From positions 143,180,734 through 143,244,733 of the forward strand of contig CM043958.1 in assembly GCA_014529385.2 (NCBI GenBank): a stretch of 64,000 nucleotides of DNA. Reading direction: 5' to 3'. The position numbers and the translations under genes were made by a program. This DNA comes from Adiantum capillus-veneris (Eukaryota; Streptophyta; Polypodiopsida; Polypodiales; Pteridaceae). The notes beneath the pieces were generated by a model. That model ran no database searches and was not told where the DNA came from. It saw only the letters and a list, made by a program, of their open reading frames with translations. Each line of letters starts with the position of its first letter. The first letter of the stretch is position 1. Shown here piece by piece: positions 48,423 through 59,092 of this stretch.

Positions 48423-48861
48423 GAAGAACCTTGAAGGCTTGGCGTTTTTCCAACAGAAAAGCCAGTGTTTTCAGCATTGATCCACCGGCCATTTTCAGCA
48501 AAGCACCACAGCGTTTTGAAGACAGCCAAACCAGCGTTTTGTAACAGCATCAAATCAGCGTTTTTGCACCTGCAGCATCTAGCGTTTTTGAGCAGCAAAA
48601 GCAGCTTTTTGCACTAGCAAGGGCAGCGTTTGCAATAGTAGAATTCAGCAGATAAGGAATAGCCCAGAAGATAGCATTTTCAGCCGTCGTCGTCGCCATC
48701 CTCGTCGTTGCCGTCGTCTTTATCCACTTTCTTTGTGATCACTTGCACTCTCTCATTAAAGGACGGAAGGCTCTCCCTTCCCCAAGTAAAAAGAACCTTG
48801 AGCACAATTTGGAGCACTCATCTTGAGCAAAGTTCAACATTCACTTCCGTTGCACCTTACA
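48024..48861 (+). mobile_element. LTR family A, copy 2 (5' LTR)
   Basis: TGTCACGTGCAC...TTGCACCTTACA. Contains TATATAA at 48314-48320, a CT run (48390-48419), several CAGCGTTTT units and a CGTCGTCGTC-type tract near 48684. It is followed by a PBS, so it is a 5' LTR. Shorter than copy 1 because it has fewer of the internal minisatellite units. Confidence 0.88.
48314..48320 (+). promoter_or_regulatory. TATA box in LTR A copy 2
   Basis: TATATAA in the 5' half of the LTR, followed by AGAAAACCC. Comparable boxes occur in the other A copies. Confidence 0.55.
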
Positions 48862-48862
48862 T

Positions 48863-48874
48863 TGGTATCAAAGC
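48863..48874 (+). promoter_or_regulatory. Primer-binding site
   Basis: TGGTATCAAAGC, initiator-Met type with one change (A for G), 1 bp from the LTR end. Confidence 0.85.
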
Positions 48875-48989
48875 TTTGGCAGTGTTCTGTATCACTCAAG
48901 GAAAGAACCACAAGAATTTTTTTTGCTTGTTGCGGTCGCATGTAACCCAAGTTCTCTTGGGCGTGTCGATTCCTAATCGTGTTTTTGAA

Positions 48990-49831
48990 GAGTGGCAGGA
49001 AACCCCATTGGCACGCGGTTGTAGTTCTCGCCATCTTTCCACCCGCAGACAGATGGACAATCTGAGATTGCAAATTCAGTCGTACTGGATTTATTGAAGT
49101 CTTACATCTCGGATCACAAGACTCAATGGGAAAAGTATTTGCCCTTGGTGGAATTTGCCTACAATAACACGATACGCTCTTCGACGGGGAAGGCACCATT
49201 TGAGATTATTAAGGTGCTCCAAAGGTTCCACCCTTCTTAAGCACGAAAGATATGAAGCCGACCAGTACACGAGGGACTTGGACACAACTTTTGCCAAGGT
49301 TCGGGAGGCTTTAGAGAAATCTCAAGAAAGACACAAAAAGGTAGCAGATCGACACCGTCGCGATTTAAAACTAAAGGAGAACGATTGGGTGCTCTTACGT
49401 TTTGGGAAGGCACGCCTGAGAAAGAAAAAGGGAAAGGAAACGGCTTTTTCCAAAGCTTAGCATGAGATACTATGGACCTTTCTAGATAACAGAAAGTATC
49501 AATGATGTCTCCTTTAGACTGAAGCTACCCGATACTTGGAGAATTCACAATGCTTTTCATGTGAGTTCCTTGAAGCCTTTTAAAGACGATGTGCCCGATG
49601 ATGGGGAGCGAGATGAGCAACCCACCCGAAGTGGAGGAAAGCGAGGAGATACTCGTTCCAGAACAGATACTGGCACATAAAGATAGAAAGATAAAAGGCA
49701 AAGTGATAAGGCGGTTCTTGGTTAAATTCAAGAACTATCACGCATTGGATGCGAAGTGGATGGAGGAGGAGGACCTGACAGATACTCCTCAGATTGTGAA
49801 CCTTTACCTTGAAGCATTCGGTTTAGCATAG
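48990..49831 (+). pseudogene. Chromovirus integrase C-terminal half with chromodomain
   Basis: Plus strand, three frames. First, FHPQTDGQSEIANSVVLDLL at about 49036 carries the third catalytic residue (Glu) of DDE integrase, followed by KTQWEKYLPLVEFAYNNTI and KAPFEII. Next, 49240-49460 reads HERYEADQYTRDLDTTFAKV and NDWVLLRFGKARLRKKKGK. Then MRYYGPF-stop-ITESINDVSF and LPDTWRIHNAFHVSSLKPF gives the GPF block. The 49589-49831 frame contains the chromodomain: EQILAHKDRKIKGKVIRRFL and VKFKNYHALDAKWMEEEDLT. The first two catalytic residues are missing. It sits only 130 bp after a PBS, so gag, protease, RT, RNase H and half of integrase are deleted. Confidence 0.8.
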
Positions 49832-49949
49832 TCTACTCCGATAGAACCCCGATTTCAGCATGGGTGCAGCGGGCTTGCACAAGAGGGGAGTCACTCTGCT
49901 CCTTTGTCAACAGATTGCCCCGATTTTTGATAATAGAGTCACTGATGTC

Positions 49950-50119
49950 ATAGTAACAGGGAATGGCCGTTTTCAGGTCTCCGTTCCCCGTTCCCATTCC
50001 AAGTTCCCGTTCCGAATCCCCGTTCCGTGTTTCAAACGTGAGTACCCGTAACAGGGAATGGCATTTTGTTCGGCGTTCCCGTTCCGTGTTCCCGTTCCGG
50101 TTTCCCGTTCCTGGTAACT
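49950..50119. mobile_element. MITE-like insert with CCGTTCC units
   Basis: Short segment with about ten (C)CCGTTCC/CGTTCCC units. Its ends are inverted and imperfect: AGTAACAGGGAA at the left, and TTCCTGGTAACT at the right, whose reverse complement is AGTTACCAGGAA. It lies in the 3' interior of the family B element, whose other copy (63587-64000) starts its homology only after about 50200. A target duplication was not found. Confidence 0.4.
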
Positions 50120-50199
50120 ATGAAGTCTGATGTCCCTATTGGGTTTCAAGGATACTGTGAGCTAACAGTATTCTACTGTAATGACTTTAAGATTTGGAA

Positions 50200-50577
50200 T
50201 TCTCGATAATATGATATTGATTTGTACTTGACTTGTTTAAGTGCAAAAACTAATAGACGAAATGATTGCAGCATTTCGGTTTGATAAATCTCTATAGACA
50301 TGATTGCAATAAGGATTAGTTAATCGGGCATCTGAGAGGTCCCTACTGGATCTACATGCGATTGCTAAGTACGTTGCCGATTAATCATGGTCTGAGATTG
50401 GAATGATTTCTGAATGTGATTTGTCATGTGATGTGACCTATCGATTGGTACATGTGCTAGATGTGTTGTTCCTAGTGCATCGGTACTATCAATCAGTGTC
50501 TGCTAAGACAGTTTATGGCCTCTGTCTGTTTTGCAGGCGTAATAAAGGGCGATTACAATGCTTTCAAGAGGGGGGTA
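50200..50577 (+). other. Conserved 3' interior and polypurine tract of family B
   Basis: Non-coding. Matches the reverse complement of 63587-63990 over nearly its full length (blocks such as GACGAAATGA(T/C)TGCAGCATTT and TTGGTACATGTGCTAGATGTG). It ends with CTTTCAAGAGGGGGGTA, a polypurine tract at 50565-50575. Confidence 0.8.
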
Positions 50578-51157
50578 TGTCACAAATGGGTGACGTGGCA
50601 TGGCCTTGGACACACTTAAAAGTGGGGCAGTAGAGGACATACACACACCCCTCGGTTGGCAGCACCGAGCAACGCGGAAACAGTGCTAACGTGGCAGACC
50701 TAGATTTTTCGGCACGTTTTACACTGACAGGCTGACGTGGGAGCATACGGATCTCCTCAAATTACGGAGGCTGCTTTTCAGCGCTGGTTGTTTTTTTTGA
50801 TAGTTTTTGGAAGCTTTTGAATTAACTGCTTTATTTGAGAATCTTTTGAGTTGAGAAGCTTTTGGGGCTCTGCTTTTGGGCATCCCTTGTAACTTATAAA
50901 TAAGTGGGCAGGGCCCTCACTTCTCAGAGCATTTGGATGCAGAGTCTTAGAGTGAGAACCCTCCTACTTCTTGTACTTTGAACACAGATTAATACAACAA
51001 GAAATATCGAAAAGGACGCTAGTCTTTGGGGCGAATATCTCTAGGCACGGAACTCCGCCGGGCCGTGTCGAATCAAGTGTGAATTGTGAACTGTTTTGAA
51101 ATGAATCTCTGCTGTGTCGCGGTAGAATCTTGACTTGGAGTGTCCAAGTTTGTTACA
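50578..51157 (+). mobile_element. LTR family B, plus copy (3' LTR)
   Basis: TGTCACAAA...GTTTGTTACA, 580 bp. Has TATAAATA at 50895-50902 and the leader GAGAACCCTCC. Aligns with 62891-63586 (minus). Being preceded by the polypurine tract, it is a 3' LTR. Confidence 0.85.
50895..50902 (+). promoter_or_regulatory. TATA box in LTR B
   Basis: TATAAATA, about 30-40 bp before the CACTTCTCAGAGCAT region, a plausible transcription start. Confidence 0.6.
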
Positions 51158-51199
51158 CTCGCGTACAGGCTTGGGTGGTCTGTAGACCTAAGTGAGTCG

Positions 51200-52540
51200 T
51201 GCTGGAGAGATGAGATAGCGACAATATTTCATTGGAGGTAGACTATTGCTCAGAAATGAAAAATTTGCGTGTCGGAAATCGATGAGGTTCGACAAAGGAT
51301 TTTGTTCGAATGCCACGATGTTCCTTGTGCTGGGCACCCAAGCATCGAGAGAACTTTGGCTTTGGTCAAGCGATATTGTTATTGGCCACGGATGCGCTCT
51401 TACATAGAGAGCTATGTGAAGAGATGCACTCAGTGTCAGGTCAATAAGGCAGAGTGCCTTAGGAAAGTTGGCCTGCTACATCCATTGGAGATCCCAGATG
51501 CCAAGTGGCAGAGTATTTCCATGGACTTCATCGTTGGTTTGCCAAATACTAGTCGGGGCAATGACGCCATTTGAGTTGTGGTCAATAGACTTACAAAAAT
51601 GGTGAAATTTATACCAACGAAGTCGACAATAAAAAGCCATGAATTGGCAGTTTTATTTGTCGATCAGCTTTACAAGCTGTATGGTCTGCCAAAGGATATC
51701 GTCAGTGATCGAGATACTAAGTTCACTGGCCGATTTTGGCGAGATATGTTTCCTAATCTTGAGACAAAGTTGAGTATGTCGTCTTCTGACGATCTTGAGT
51801 CCGAGGGACAAACTGAGAGGATGAATCAGATGTTAGTGGACATGTTGAGAGCTTATGTCTCTCACAGGCAGTCTGATTGGGAAAGGTATCTTCCACAATT
51901 AGAGTTCGCCTACAATAGTAGCAATCATTGTGCTACTGAATTTAGCCCCTTCATGCTGATGTATGGATTTGAACCTAAATCCCCAACTGCTATTGGCTTA
52001 GAGAAAGTCAAGGAACGCCAAGCTCGTGATTTCTTGTACGACATGCAAGAAATGCTCGAATTGGCTAAGGATAGTGTAAGAACGGCTTGTGATCGAGTCA
52101 CTACTTATGCTAATCAAAAGAGATCTCCCAGGATTCTAAAGGTGTGACAATGGGTCTATCTGAAGATACCTAGGGATTCCAAGACTATGCGAACAAGAAA
52201 GCATTATAAAATTTCAGCTAGATATTGTGGTCCATTCTTGGGCACAAAGAAGATTGGCCAAGCTGCCTCTAAACTGGCTCTTCCTTCGGATGTTAGTGTA
52301 CATCCGGTGTTTCACATCGAGGAAAATGTATGGCAAGATATGCAAACTGAGTATATTCCTCGAGAACCAGAGGCAGTTTTAGATCATCGTACCCGTCATT
52401 CGCACCAAAACTTAAAAGTCTTATGACGAGTACTTAATTAATGGAAGGGTCAATTTGAAAGGTTCGCCACTTGGGAATCAGTTAGAGCATTGAAAGCTCA
52501 GTATCCCCACTTCATTGATGAGGACATCAATGGTTCTTAA
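51200..52540 (+). pseudogene. Gypsy integrase, nearly complete, element C
   Basis: From about 51269 one frame reads HHCC zinc-binding domain (ECHDVPCAGHPSIERTL and RCTQCQVNKAE), then the core. All three catalytic acidic residues are visible: SMDFIVGLP, IVSDRDTKFTGRFW and SEGQTERMNQML. A TGA at 51572 replaces the Trp of the usual DAIWVVVDRL block. A second TGA at 52145 falls before QWVYLKIPR. The C-terminal GPF block is at YCGPFLGTKKIG, and a degraded chromodomain-like end NxWKGQFERFATWESVRAL lies at about 52440. It is otherwise one frame, so this is the least damaged coding region in the window. The upstream RT part is cut at the family B LTR. Confidence 0.88.
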
Positions 52541-52732
52541 GGGGGGAAGTATGTTATGTCCCTCTTACAGGAGAGGGGATTTAACCATTGATGAGGACAT
52601 CAGTGGTTCTTAAGGGGGGAAGTATGTTATGTCCCGCTTATAGAAGAGGGGATTTAACCATTGATGAGGACATCAATGGTTCTTACGGGGGGAAGTATGT
52701 TATGTCCCGCTTATAGGAGAGGGGATTTAGCC
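52514..52732 (+). repeat. Triplicated integrase-end/PPT/LTR-start, 73-bp unit
   Basis: Three head-to-tail copies begin ATTGATGAGGACATCA at 52514, 52587 and 52660. Each unit holds the last codons of the integrase frame, the polypurine tract (GGGGGGAAG) and the first bases of the LTR, TGTTATGTCCC (52552, 52625, 52698). Confidence 0.95.
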
Positions 52733-53080
52733 CGTACGTCGTCAGGATGGTGGGTGTCCAGTGTCTGGGCGGACGTAGTGTGAACCCGGCTAGTGTGGTC
52801 GGCCATTATTATAAAAGGGAGGCCAAGGCCTCATTTGTAGTTATCGACCCCAGAGTGCGAGTGGTTAGCTTGCGAGGCTAGGAGTGTGCGAGGTCACTTC
52901 GAGGAGGTGAGGCCGGGTGGTATGGGATGCCTGGTCTTACAGGTGCACGCCTACGTCCTCGGATGCTAGCCCCAACACGGGGGAGCTGCCGGATGGTGGC
53001 TATGGTCGGTGGTTCGTCCGACGCGTGTGTGTAGGCGGTCTGTGTAGCCGGGAGATCCACTCTCGTGTGTTCGTTTCAAG
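52698..53080 (+). mobile_element. LTR family C (3' LTR)
   Basis: Starts TGTTATGTCCC after the third polypurine tract. GC-rich, unlike the neighbouring LTRs. Contains TATAAAAG at 52809-52816 and ends at the truncated family A LTR near 53081. The right end is inferred from the start of family A homology. Confidence 0.7.
52809..52816 (+). promoter_or_regulatory. TATA box in LTR C
   Basis: TATAAAAG in CATTATTATAAAAGGGAGG. Confidence 0.6.
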
Positions 53081-53172
53081 GACCTTGTATCAACATTTGT
53101 GCAATCTAAAGCAAATACCTCTCTAGTGATAGAGAGGGGGGCGAGGGGGGTTTGGGACCCGATCTGGTGTCT

Positions 53173-53217
<45 letters not shown>

Positions 53218-53383
53218 CACTCACAGAACCTTCACTCAAAGTATCATTCTCTCTTTTCTCTCTAGTCTTTGCAGATCTCTCATGAAGTAAAGAGAACTCG
53301 CTCATTCAGTAAAAGGAACCTTGGATACACACTGAGCACTCATCCTAAGCATTTACCATCAATCACTTCCGCTGCACATTACA
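53081..53383 (+). mobile_element. LTR family A, copy 3 (truncated)
   Basis: Only the 3' part of a family A LTR: TTGTATCAACATTTGTGCAA ... GCTGCACATTACA. Contains a CT run (53176-53213). It lacks the TGTCACGTGCAC start. Nearest in sequence to copy 5 at 60271. Confidence 0.82.
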
Positions 53384-56110
53384 AGAGGAAGGGTTGACTC
53401 GGCAAGTGTTCTTACAGTTTTGGGATGTACTTAGGCTCGTTATGCTTGTTGGCTTACAACACATTTTTGACATATGAGAGATGCGTGCCACTATATGTTC
53501 AAGACTTGGTTTCTCTTATATCGAAAGGTGGAGATGTATTGTCCCTCTGACAGTGGAGGCCGATCACTCTCATGTCTTCTGTGTATAAGATCTTTGCTCG
53601 CATGATTAGTTGTAAGGTGCAACGGAAGTGAATGTTGAACTTTGCTCAAGATGAGTACTCCTAAGTGTGCTCAAGGTTCCTTTTACTTACGGAAGGGAGA
53701 GCCTTCCGTTCCTTTAGTGAGAGAGTGCAAATGATCACAAACAAAGTGGCAAACACTGTGAATGAAGGTGCTGAGACTGAGAGATAGAGAGAGAAGAATA
53801 CGACACCAGAATGTTGTCAAACCCTCCTCCGAAGGCCCCACTCTCTATGGTGAGAGTGGTCTACTATTGATTGCACAAATCTGATACAAGGTGCTGATGC
53901 AAGTTCTTGAAGCTATGATGCAATGAGGTTCTAAGTCGGGTAAGACGGCTGGCTGAAAACGCTGGTTTTAGGTGCTGGAAATGCTAGTTCCATCTGCTGA
54001 ACAAACGCTGTCTGCTGAAAACTCTGGACAGCAGGGCTGAAAAACGCAATTACAGCAGGCTGAAAACGTTGGACAGCAGCTGCAAAAATGCTGGCTGAAT
54101 ATTGCTGCTTGTTGGCGCTCATAGAAGGATCCAAGAACGCTAGGCTCTTGGGCTGAATTTGCAGAAAAAACGCTGGTTTCTTGGGGGGGTTCTTGCTGGA
54201 GAAGTCGCGCTAGAGGGCCTACTGCAAGAGATTTCGTGTGCTCTCCTTTGCTTCTTCTGCTTCCACTAAGTGACTCCCAGTTTCCTTATATATTAACTTA
54301 GCAAATTTGCCCTACCCAGTTTCCCAACAAAGTCACTTATAAATAATAAGTGAAAAATGGCTAAAATAGAGAAAATAGGTTTTGTGCACTGTAAAATGCT
54401 CCTGATGAATTTTGCTGGTAATGCTGATGACCATGTTGTGTGCAACCAGAGGATATGCATCTACTCTAAGTGTCTGGGCATGCACGGTCTGCGAACACTC
54501 ACAAAACACTTCCTAAGCTAGGCTAACTGAACCCCTGTCATGAAGTAGCTTGTCTACGTACACATAGGGTTTTATGTGCACGTGACATTAGTATGCGTTT
54601 GTAACCATGTACACCTAATCTCGATTCTCATCCATGCTTCTCAGATAGGTTTTGTACAGGATCGATGCATTTTGGACATCTTTTCTTTCTATGAGGGGAG
54701 TGGGCTTGGGAGTAAGGATAGTTGAATCGTGCTTCTTGATTTTGAGAAGGCCTATGATAGAGTAGATTGGGGTTTCTTGGAGGGGACTATATAGAGGATG
54801 CATTTCCCTTTATCGTACTGCTTCCAATGCTATCACGCTTAGAGGCCATGTTGGACGGAGTTTCCCCTATCTCGCTAAGTCCCTTGGCAACTTCTTTTTA
54901 ATTTTTGCTAAGGCCATGTTGCTTTTCTTGCACCGTAGGACACCACAGTTGACAGGCCTTGCGATGCCTTTAGATGACTCGCCATAATTTGTTGGATCAA
55001 GAGTATGCAGGCGATACTATGCTCTTTGTATGCTACACCATGCCCACTTTTGATAGTCGACGGGATGCCTCGCTACCTTTTGCTTGGCTAGTGGTACTCT
55101 CATCAACTGGTACAAGTGTTGTGGTTTTCTAGTAGGAGTTGATGAGGATCGTCAATGGGGTGTATAAGAAAATTTCACTTGGTTACCCAAAGGACAGACT
55201 TGAAGATATTTGGGTTTTCATGTTTGGCGTTGATGTGTTAGTTGAGAAGCAATTTGAGCTTGTTTTACAGTCCATTAGGAGGCAACTTTGCCATTGGTTT
55301 CCTTGTATTTGCCCTTGGTTGGCAGAGCCCTTGCAATCAATCAGGTTCCACTTGCGATGGCTTGGTTCACCACATGTCACATGACTTCACTTTGAGATCA
55401 TGGCACATTTGAAGCGCCTAGTGTGTAACTTTATGTGGGGTGGCTTAGATGGATCTATTGACATATGGCTACGAGTTCATTGGGATAAAGCTATGTTACC
55501 TTGTTTTCACTGCAGAGGAGGCACCTCTTATGAGGTTGTGCATATGGCAAGGAAAGCCCCTAGTGAGTTGGACTTGGAGCTTGGTGAGTGGTAGCGGCCT
55601 TCTTTGCAGGAGGATGGCGCCCCTCTTTTCTTTTTTCGAGTACACTATCTCTCTTGGGATGAAACTTATCCTATGGACACAACACGTAGCTCATTGTCTA
55701 CGTCAGTATGAGGTATGTCAAGATCAGCACATCTATCGTGCTTTTCAGCGACAGTTTTGGTCATGCATCTGGACCCTCAGGATCTGTTGTAGGATGTGCC
55801 ATTTCACATAGAGGATAGTGCATATAGGATAGCTTGGTGGCACTTGGGCTTTGGTCACTGCTCATGATCTGACTTGTCAGAGATGTACTTTACAGCCGGA
55901 GTCTTTGAGGCACTGTTTCTGGATTTTTCCATACGCTCATCCAGTGTGGAGTGGAGTTTGTTGTTTGTTGATTAGAGTGGGCAAACATGATGGTTTCGTC
56001 ACTCGTGACGTGGGGGGAAGTTGCATAGATTTTGCAATTTCCACGGTCACACCTTATCTAGGGCTTGCCGATAGATCCAGTCTTCACACTCACTTCACTA
56101 GGATATAGAC
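53384..56110 (+). pseudogene. LINE ORF2 (reverse transcriptase plus zf-RVT), split by solo LTR
   Basis: Plus-strand, multiple frames. Before the solo LTR: LISKGGDVLSL-stop-QWRPITLMSSVYKIFARMIS, the RT fingers motif (QYRPISL....YKI.A..I). After it: GFVQDRCILDIFSFYEGSG and LLDFEKAYDRVDWGFLE (the F.KAYD.V.W active-site block). Near 55005 the YADD box reads LDQEYAGDTMLFVC, with Gly for the catalytic Asp. Downstream come LVLQSIRRQLCHWF (thumb), MAHLKRLVCNFMWGGLDGSI and the zf-RVT finger LTCQRCTLQPESLRHCFWIF. The order matches plant L1-type LINEs. Endonuclease and the 5' half are missing. Confidence 0.85.
53611..54587 (-). mobile_element. Solo LTR, family A copy 4
   Basis: Complete LTR, TGTAAGGTGCAACGG...CACGTGACA on the plus strand, flanked by a perfect 5-bp target duplication TTAGT (53606-53610 and 54588-54592). 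No PBS or polypurine tract outside. Removing it and one TTAGT restores the LINE frame (ARMIS-MRL). Solo LTRs arise by recombination between the two LTRs of an element. Its SSR is short (GAGAGATAGAGAGAGAAG). Confidence 0.93.
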
Positions 56111-56464
56111 CAGACACTCTACAAATGATTACAGATGCAGATGACCAGTTGGACTTCTACTAGCGAGATACAATTTTTACTATGATCTATACAATCACTC
56201 TTTGGACCATGTGAAAGGCTTGTTGTGCTCACATTCTGGGCTCACAGTCTTCCCCTACATCCACCACTTTGATAGTCATTTGGACTGAGATGTTGCATAC
56301 TCTTCGTAGTTATTGGGATACTTCAGCAGGCTCCTCAAGGGAGTAGAGCGGCGTAGATGCTCCTTTCTTCACACATGGGCGAGATCTTCAATCTTTTTTA
56401 GTTGGGATCATGGTACTCACATCATATGGCATTATACACCTCCCTAGTGGTTCATTTTACATTC
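56111..56464 (+). other. Probable LINE 3' untranslated tail
   Basis: No open domain. Follows the LINE zinc finger in the same orientation and may be its 3' UTR; no poly-A tail could be identified before the 56465 repeat. Confidence 0.35.
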
Positions 56465-56512
56465 ATCATACAAGCCACCTTGATATCCACATAGCCCTCA
56501 CATTGTTATCAC
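56465..56512. repeat. 48-bp segment shared with 28850-28897 (inverted)
   Basis: Reverse complement of 28850-28897 with one difference. Confidence 0.9.
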
Positions 56513-56617
56513 ACTTTTGTACTTCCTCTGGGTGATAGGCCATTGAGCATCTCCAGAGGTCTTTTTTATACACATAATACAGCCTCCTTTGCACACACGC
56601 GTGCACACACACACAAA

Positions 56618-56619
<2 letters not shown>

Positions 56620-56684
<65 letters not shown>
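56620..56684. repeat. GA microsatellite
   Basis: About 32 uninterrupted AG units, following a short CACACA run. Confidence 0.97.
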
Positions 56685-56687
<3 letters not shown>

Positions 56688-57864
56688 TCTTTTAACAAGT
56701 TGTGCATATGTTCTTTAACCAATTGTGTTGCTAATGCTCGTAGCCTATCTTTAGATAATATAGTTTGCATTTTGTAAGCTCCTTGGATGGACTTGACTTG
56801 TCAGCCGTGATATGGCCATTAGCTTGTAGTTTGGAATTATTGGTGTGCTACCTTCTTCATCCTTGTCCCTTTAGTTCTTTTTTCTTTTTTAACGTCTCAA
56901 TGTTCAGCTTTGGGAAGTTTTGTTTGTGCAGGATTTCATGTTGTCTTGGAGAAAGTTTTGGTCCTTTTTGACATTGTTAGTGCATGTTGAGAAGTTGACT
57001 TGAATGGAGACAATTAAATTTTGTTTTGACGTTTGCTTTCCAACAGAAAGGCTTCTGTTGCTCATGGGTCATTGCCTTTGTTTGCAGATGTTACGGCGCA
57101 TTATCTTTGAAGAGTCCAAGAGTCCATCTATCTTTATTTTTTCCTTAAAATTTTGTAAGTATGTGCTGATTTACTTTTATTGTAGGTTTTTGTCGTGCTC
57201 AAGTACAAAGTAGCTCTTCTGTAAACTTTATGTTGCTCCTATGAGGGAATTACAATAGGTTTTATACCGAAAGTGTCAATTCCTATGAATTTGAAAGTCA
57301 AAAATCAGTGTATAGGATGTCTGCAACCACTGAGGCTTGATTCTATGAATTTTTTGTTCATCCCATTATATCGTAATCAAATGCTTCATTTTATGGTATC
57401 TGTATGTATAAAATTGTGCCTATGCACAAGAACAAGAGTTATTTGGCTCTAGTGTGATGGCTTGAATTTTTTGAACAGAAAGTAGTCAATTTTACTCATA
57501 ATTTTCATACAGGCTCCACTAGGGGACGATAAGATTTATTTTTAGGGAGTTTTCAAGAGCAGATCAACTATTGGGCATTGGCGAGGTTAGTGGGATGTTG
57601 GCGTTGATGGGTGTGTAGTCGTGTGGTTAACTACCATCAACTTATGAGTGTCTTTTGTGAATTTGTTCAATAACATGTGAAAACCATGTTTTCAAGAGTA
57701 CGTAGATTGCACACCATGACGTTTTTGCAGTGGATTGATTTTGCACAAGTTTCTTATTATCATTTGTGGTGCATATTCCTCATCAAGTACCTCTTTGTTA
57801 ATTGTTTCTTCAATTAATGCATGTCTTGTAGTGTGTGATAGCTACTATGGATTATCAGGCTGGG
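56685..57864. other. Unassigned T-rich DNA
   Basis: No recognised domain. T-rich plus strand with AG/GT boundaries that could mimic introns (for example GTTTGCAGATG near 57082), but no exon chain can be defended. Confidence 0.35.
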
Positions 57865-58155
57865 ACGGAGTTGCAGCTTTATGGTTTACACATATACAAA
57901 TTGGGCTGGTAGTCTACTTGATCGGCGATGTACCAGTAGATTTATGTTCGCACTTGGGCATGCTGCTATCACATGGATTAGCAAAAAGCATGCGTGTTGC
58001 AGTGGCAAATTGTGAGTAGCATGGCTGCAAATGCTACTTGGAGAGTTGGGGATACAGATTGGTTGTCATTTATTGTGACAACCTCAATATCATACAATTG
58101 GTGTGGAAACTAGCGTTCCGTGCGAGGATGAAGCACATTGAGTTTTTAGTTCATC
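57865..58155 (+). pseudogene. copia RNase H fragment
   Basis: Plus-strand reading in two frames: NWAGSLLDRRCTSRFMFALG and HAAITWISKKHA correspond to the WAGD..DRRSTSGY.F.LG..A..W.SKKQ block. Then VIYCDNLNIIQLVWKLAFRA and RMKHIEF match IYCDN.SAI.L..NPVFH.R.KHIE, the end of the copia RNase H region. At least one frameshift separates them. The end abuts the gag gene of the next element at about 58150. No LTR was found for this piece. Confidence 0.78.
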
Positions 58156-58293
58156 CTCACCCTCTTTTGATAGCTCAGACAATTCCTCTACCTCTAAGTC
58201 TAGTGACGAGGATAGGAGGAGCAAAAAGAGGAGAAAGACTCAGAGACACAACAGAGGCAAGAAGAAGGCAAAGAAGAGCCGATCCCACAAAAG

Positions 58294-58482
58294 TGTGAGG
58301 GTAAGCCTAACTTGGGGCACCACGTGGGAATGTTTACTAGCCACCTAGGAAGAGATAAATTTTGACATGGTCCAATAGCAAAAGGATACAACCCATCTAA
58401 CTAATTGTAAAGCACCGAGCCTATATATATTAGAGGCTATTTTCTAATGAAGCATTGCACTTTGAGTCCTATCATTGTGTTT

Positions 58483-58517
<35 letters not shown>

Positions 58518-58553
58518 ATTAGGGAGTACGCTTCCGCATCAACTAACCCATCA
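58294..58553 (+). mobile_element. 5' LTR of the TRIM
   Basis: TGTGAGGGTAAGCC...AACCCATCA. Has TATATATA near 58420 and a CT run (58484-58514). Confidence 0.85.
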
Positions 58554-59092
58554 AGTGATATCAGAGCAGACGGTTCACACCTAGGCCTATTAATTACTGT
58601 TGCATTAGCATTCTTAATAATCCCACTTCCCAATCACCACTTGGGCACGAGCATGCTCCACTACCCTTTGGTGATTAGAAGAGGAGGAAGTTGCAATTAG
58701 AATTGATTTCTTTGTATTTAGTGCTTGTTTACAATCTTCAATCAGCCTTCACACTTAGTATGTTTTTTTCATAGTTTCGTCTCCAATTAGTTTTTTAATT
58801 ATTTCATAATCCCCTCGCATTAGGAGGGTGGTGTGGGAGAAGCCCTTGCCAAGAGCTTTTTGTCGACTATCTCCTTACTCTAATTGGGCTCCATCGGTGC
58901 AATTAATTACTCGATTAATAAGTGTGTCATTACTGCAAAACTGTAGCTCAAAAGACTTTTGTGTGTGTGTGTGCGCGCCCTTTTGTGTTACGTGCAACAA
59001 TACCCTTATCTATGTGAAACCTATGTGTCAGCCATGTGAACCAAAACATATAAAGTCTTTGTACAACCCCAAGTTTGGCTTAAGGGGGTGAT

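Noticed and set aside
49155-49230. N-terminus of the 101-residue plus frame
   Set aside because: The first ~25 residues are out of frame with the integrase; the true reading there is the FAYNNTI...KAPFEII frame, and the overlap marks a frameshift.
56700-57400. Spliced host gene suggested by GTTTGCAG and TTTTGTAG-like sites
   Set aside because: No exon has a recognisable domain or a frame longer than chance, and such sites are common in T-rich DNA.
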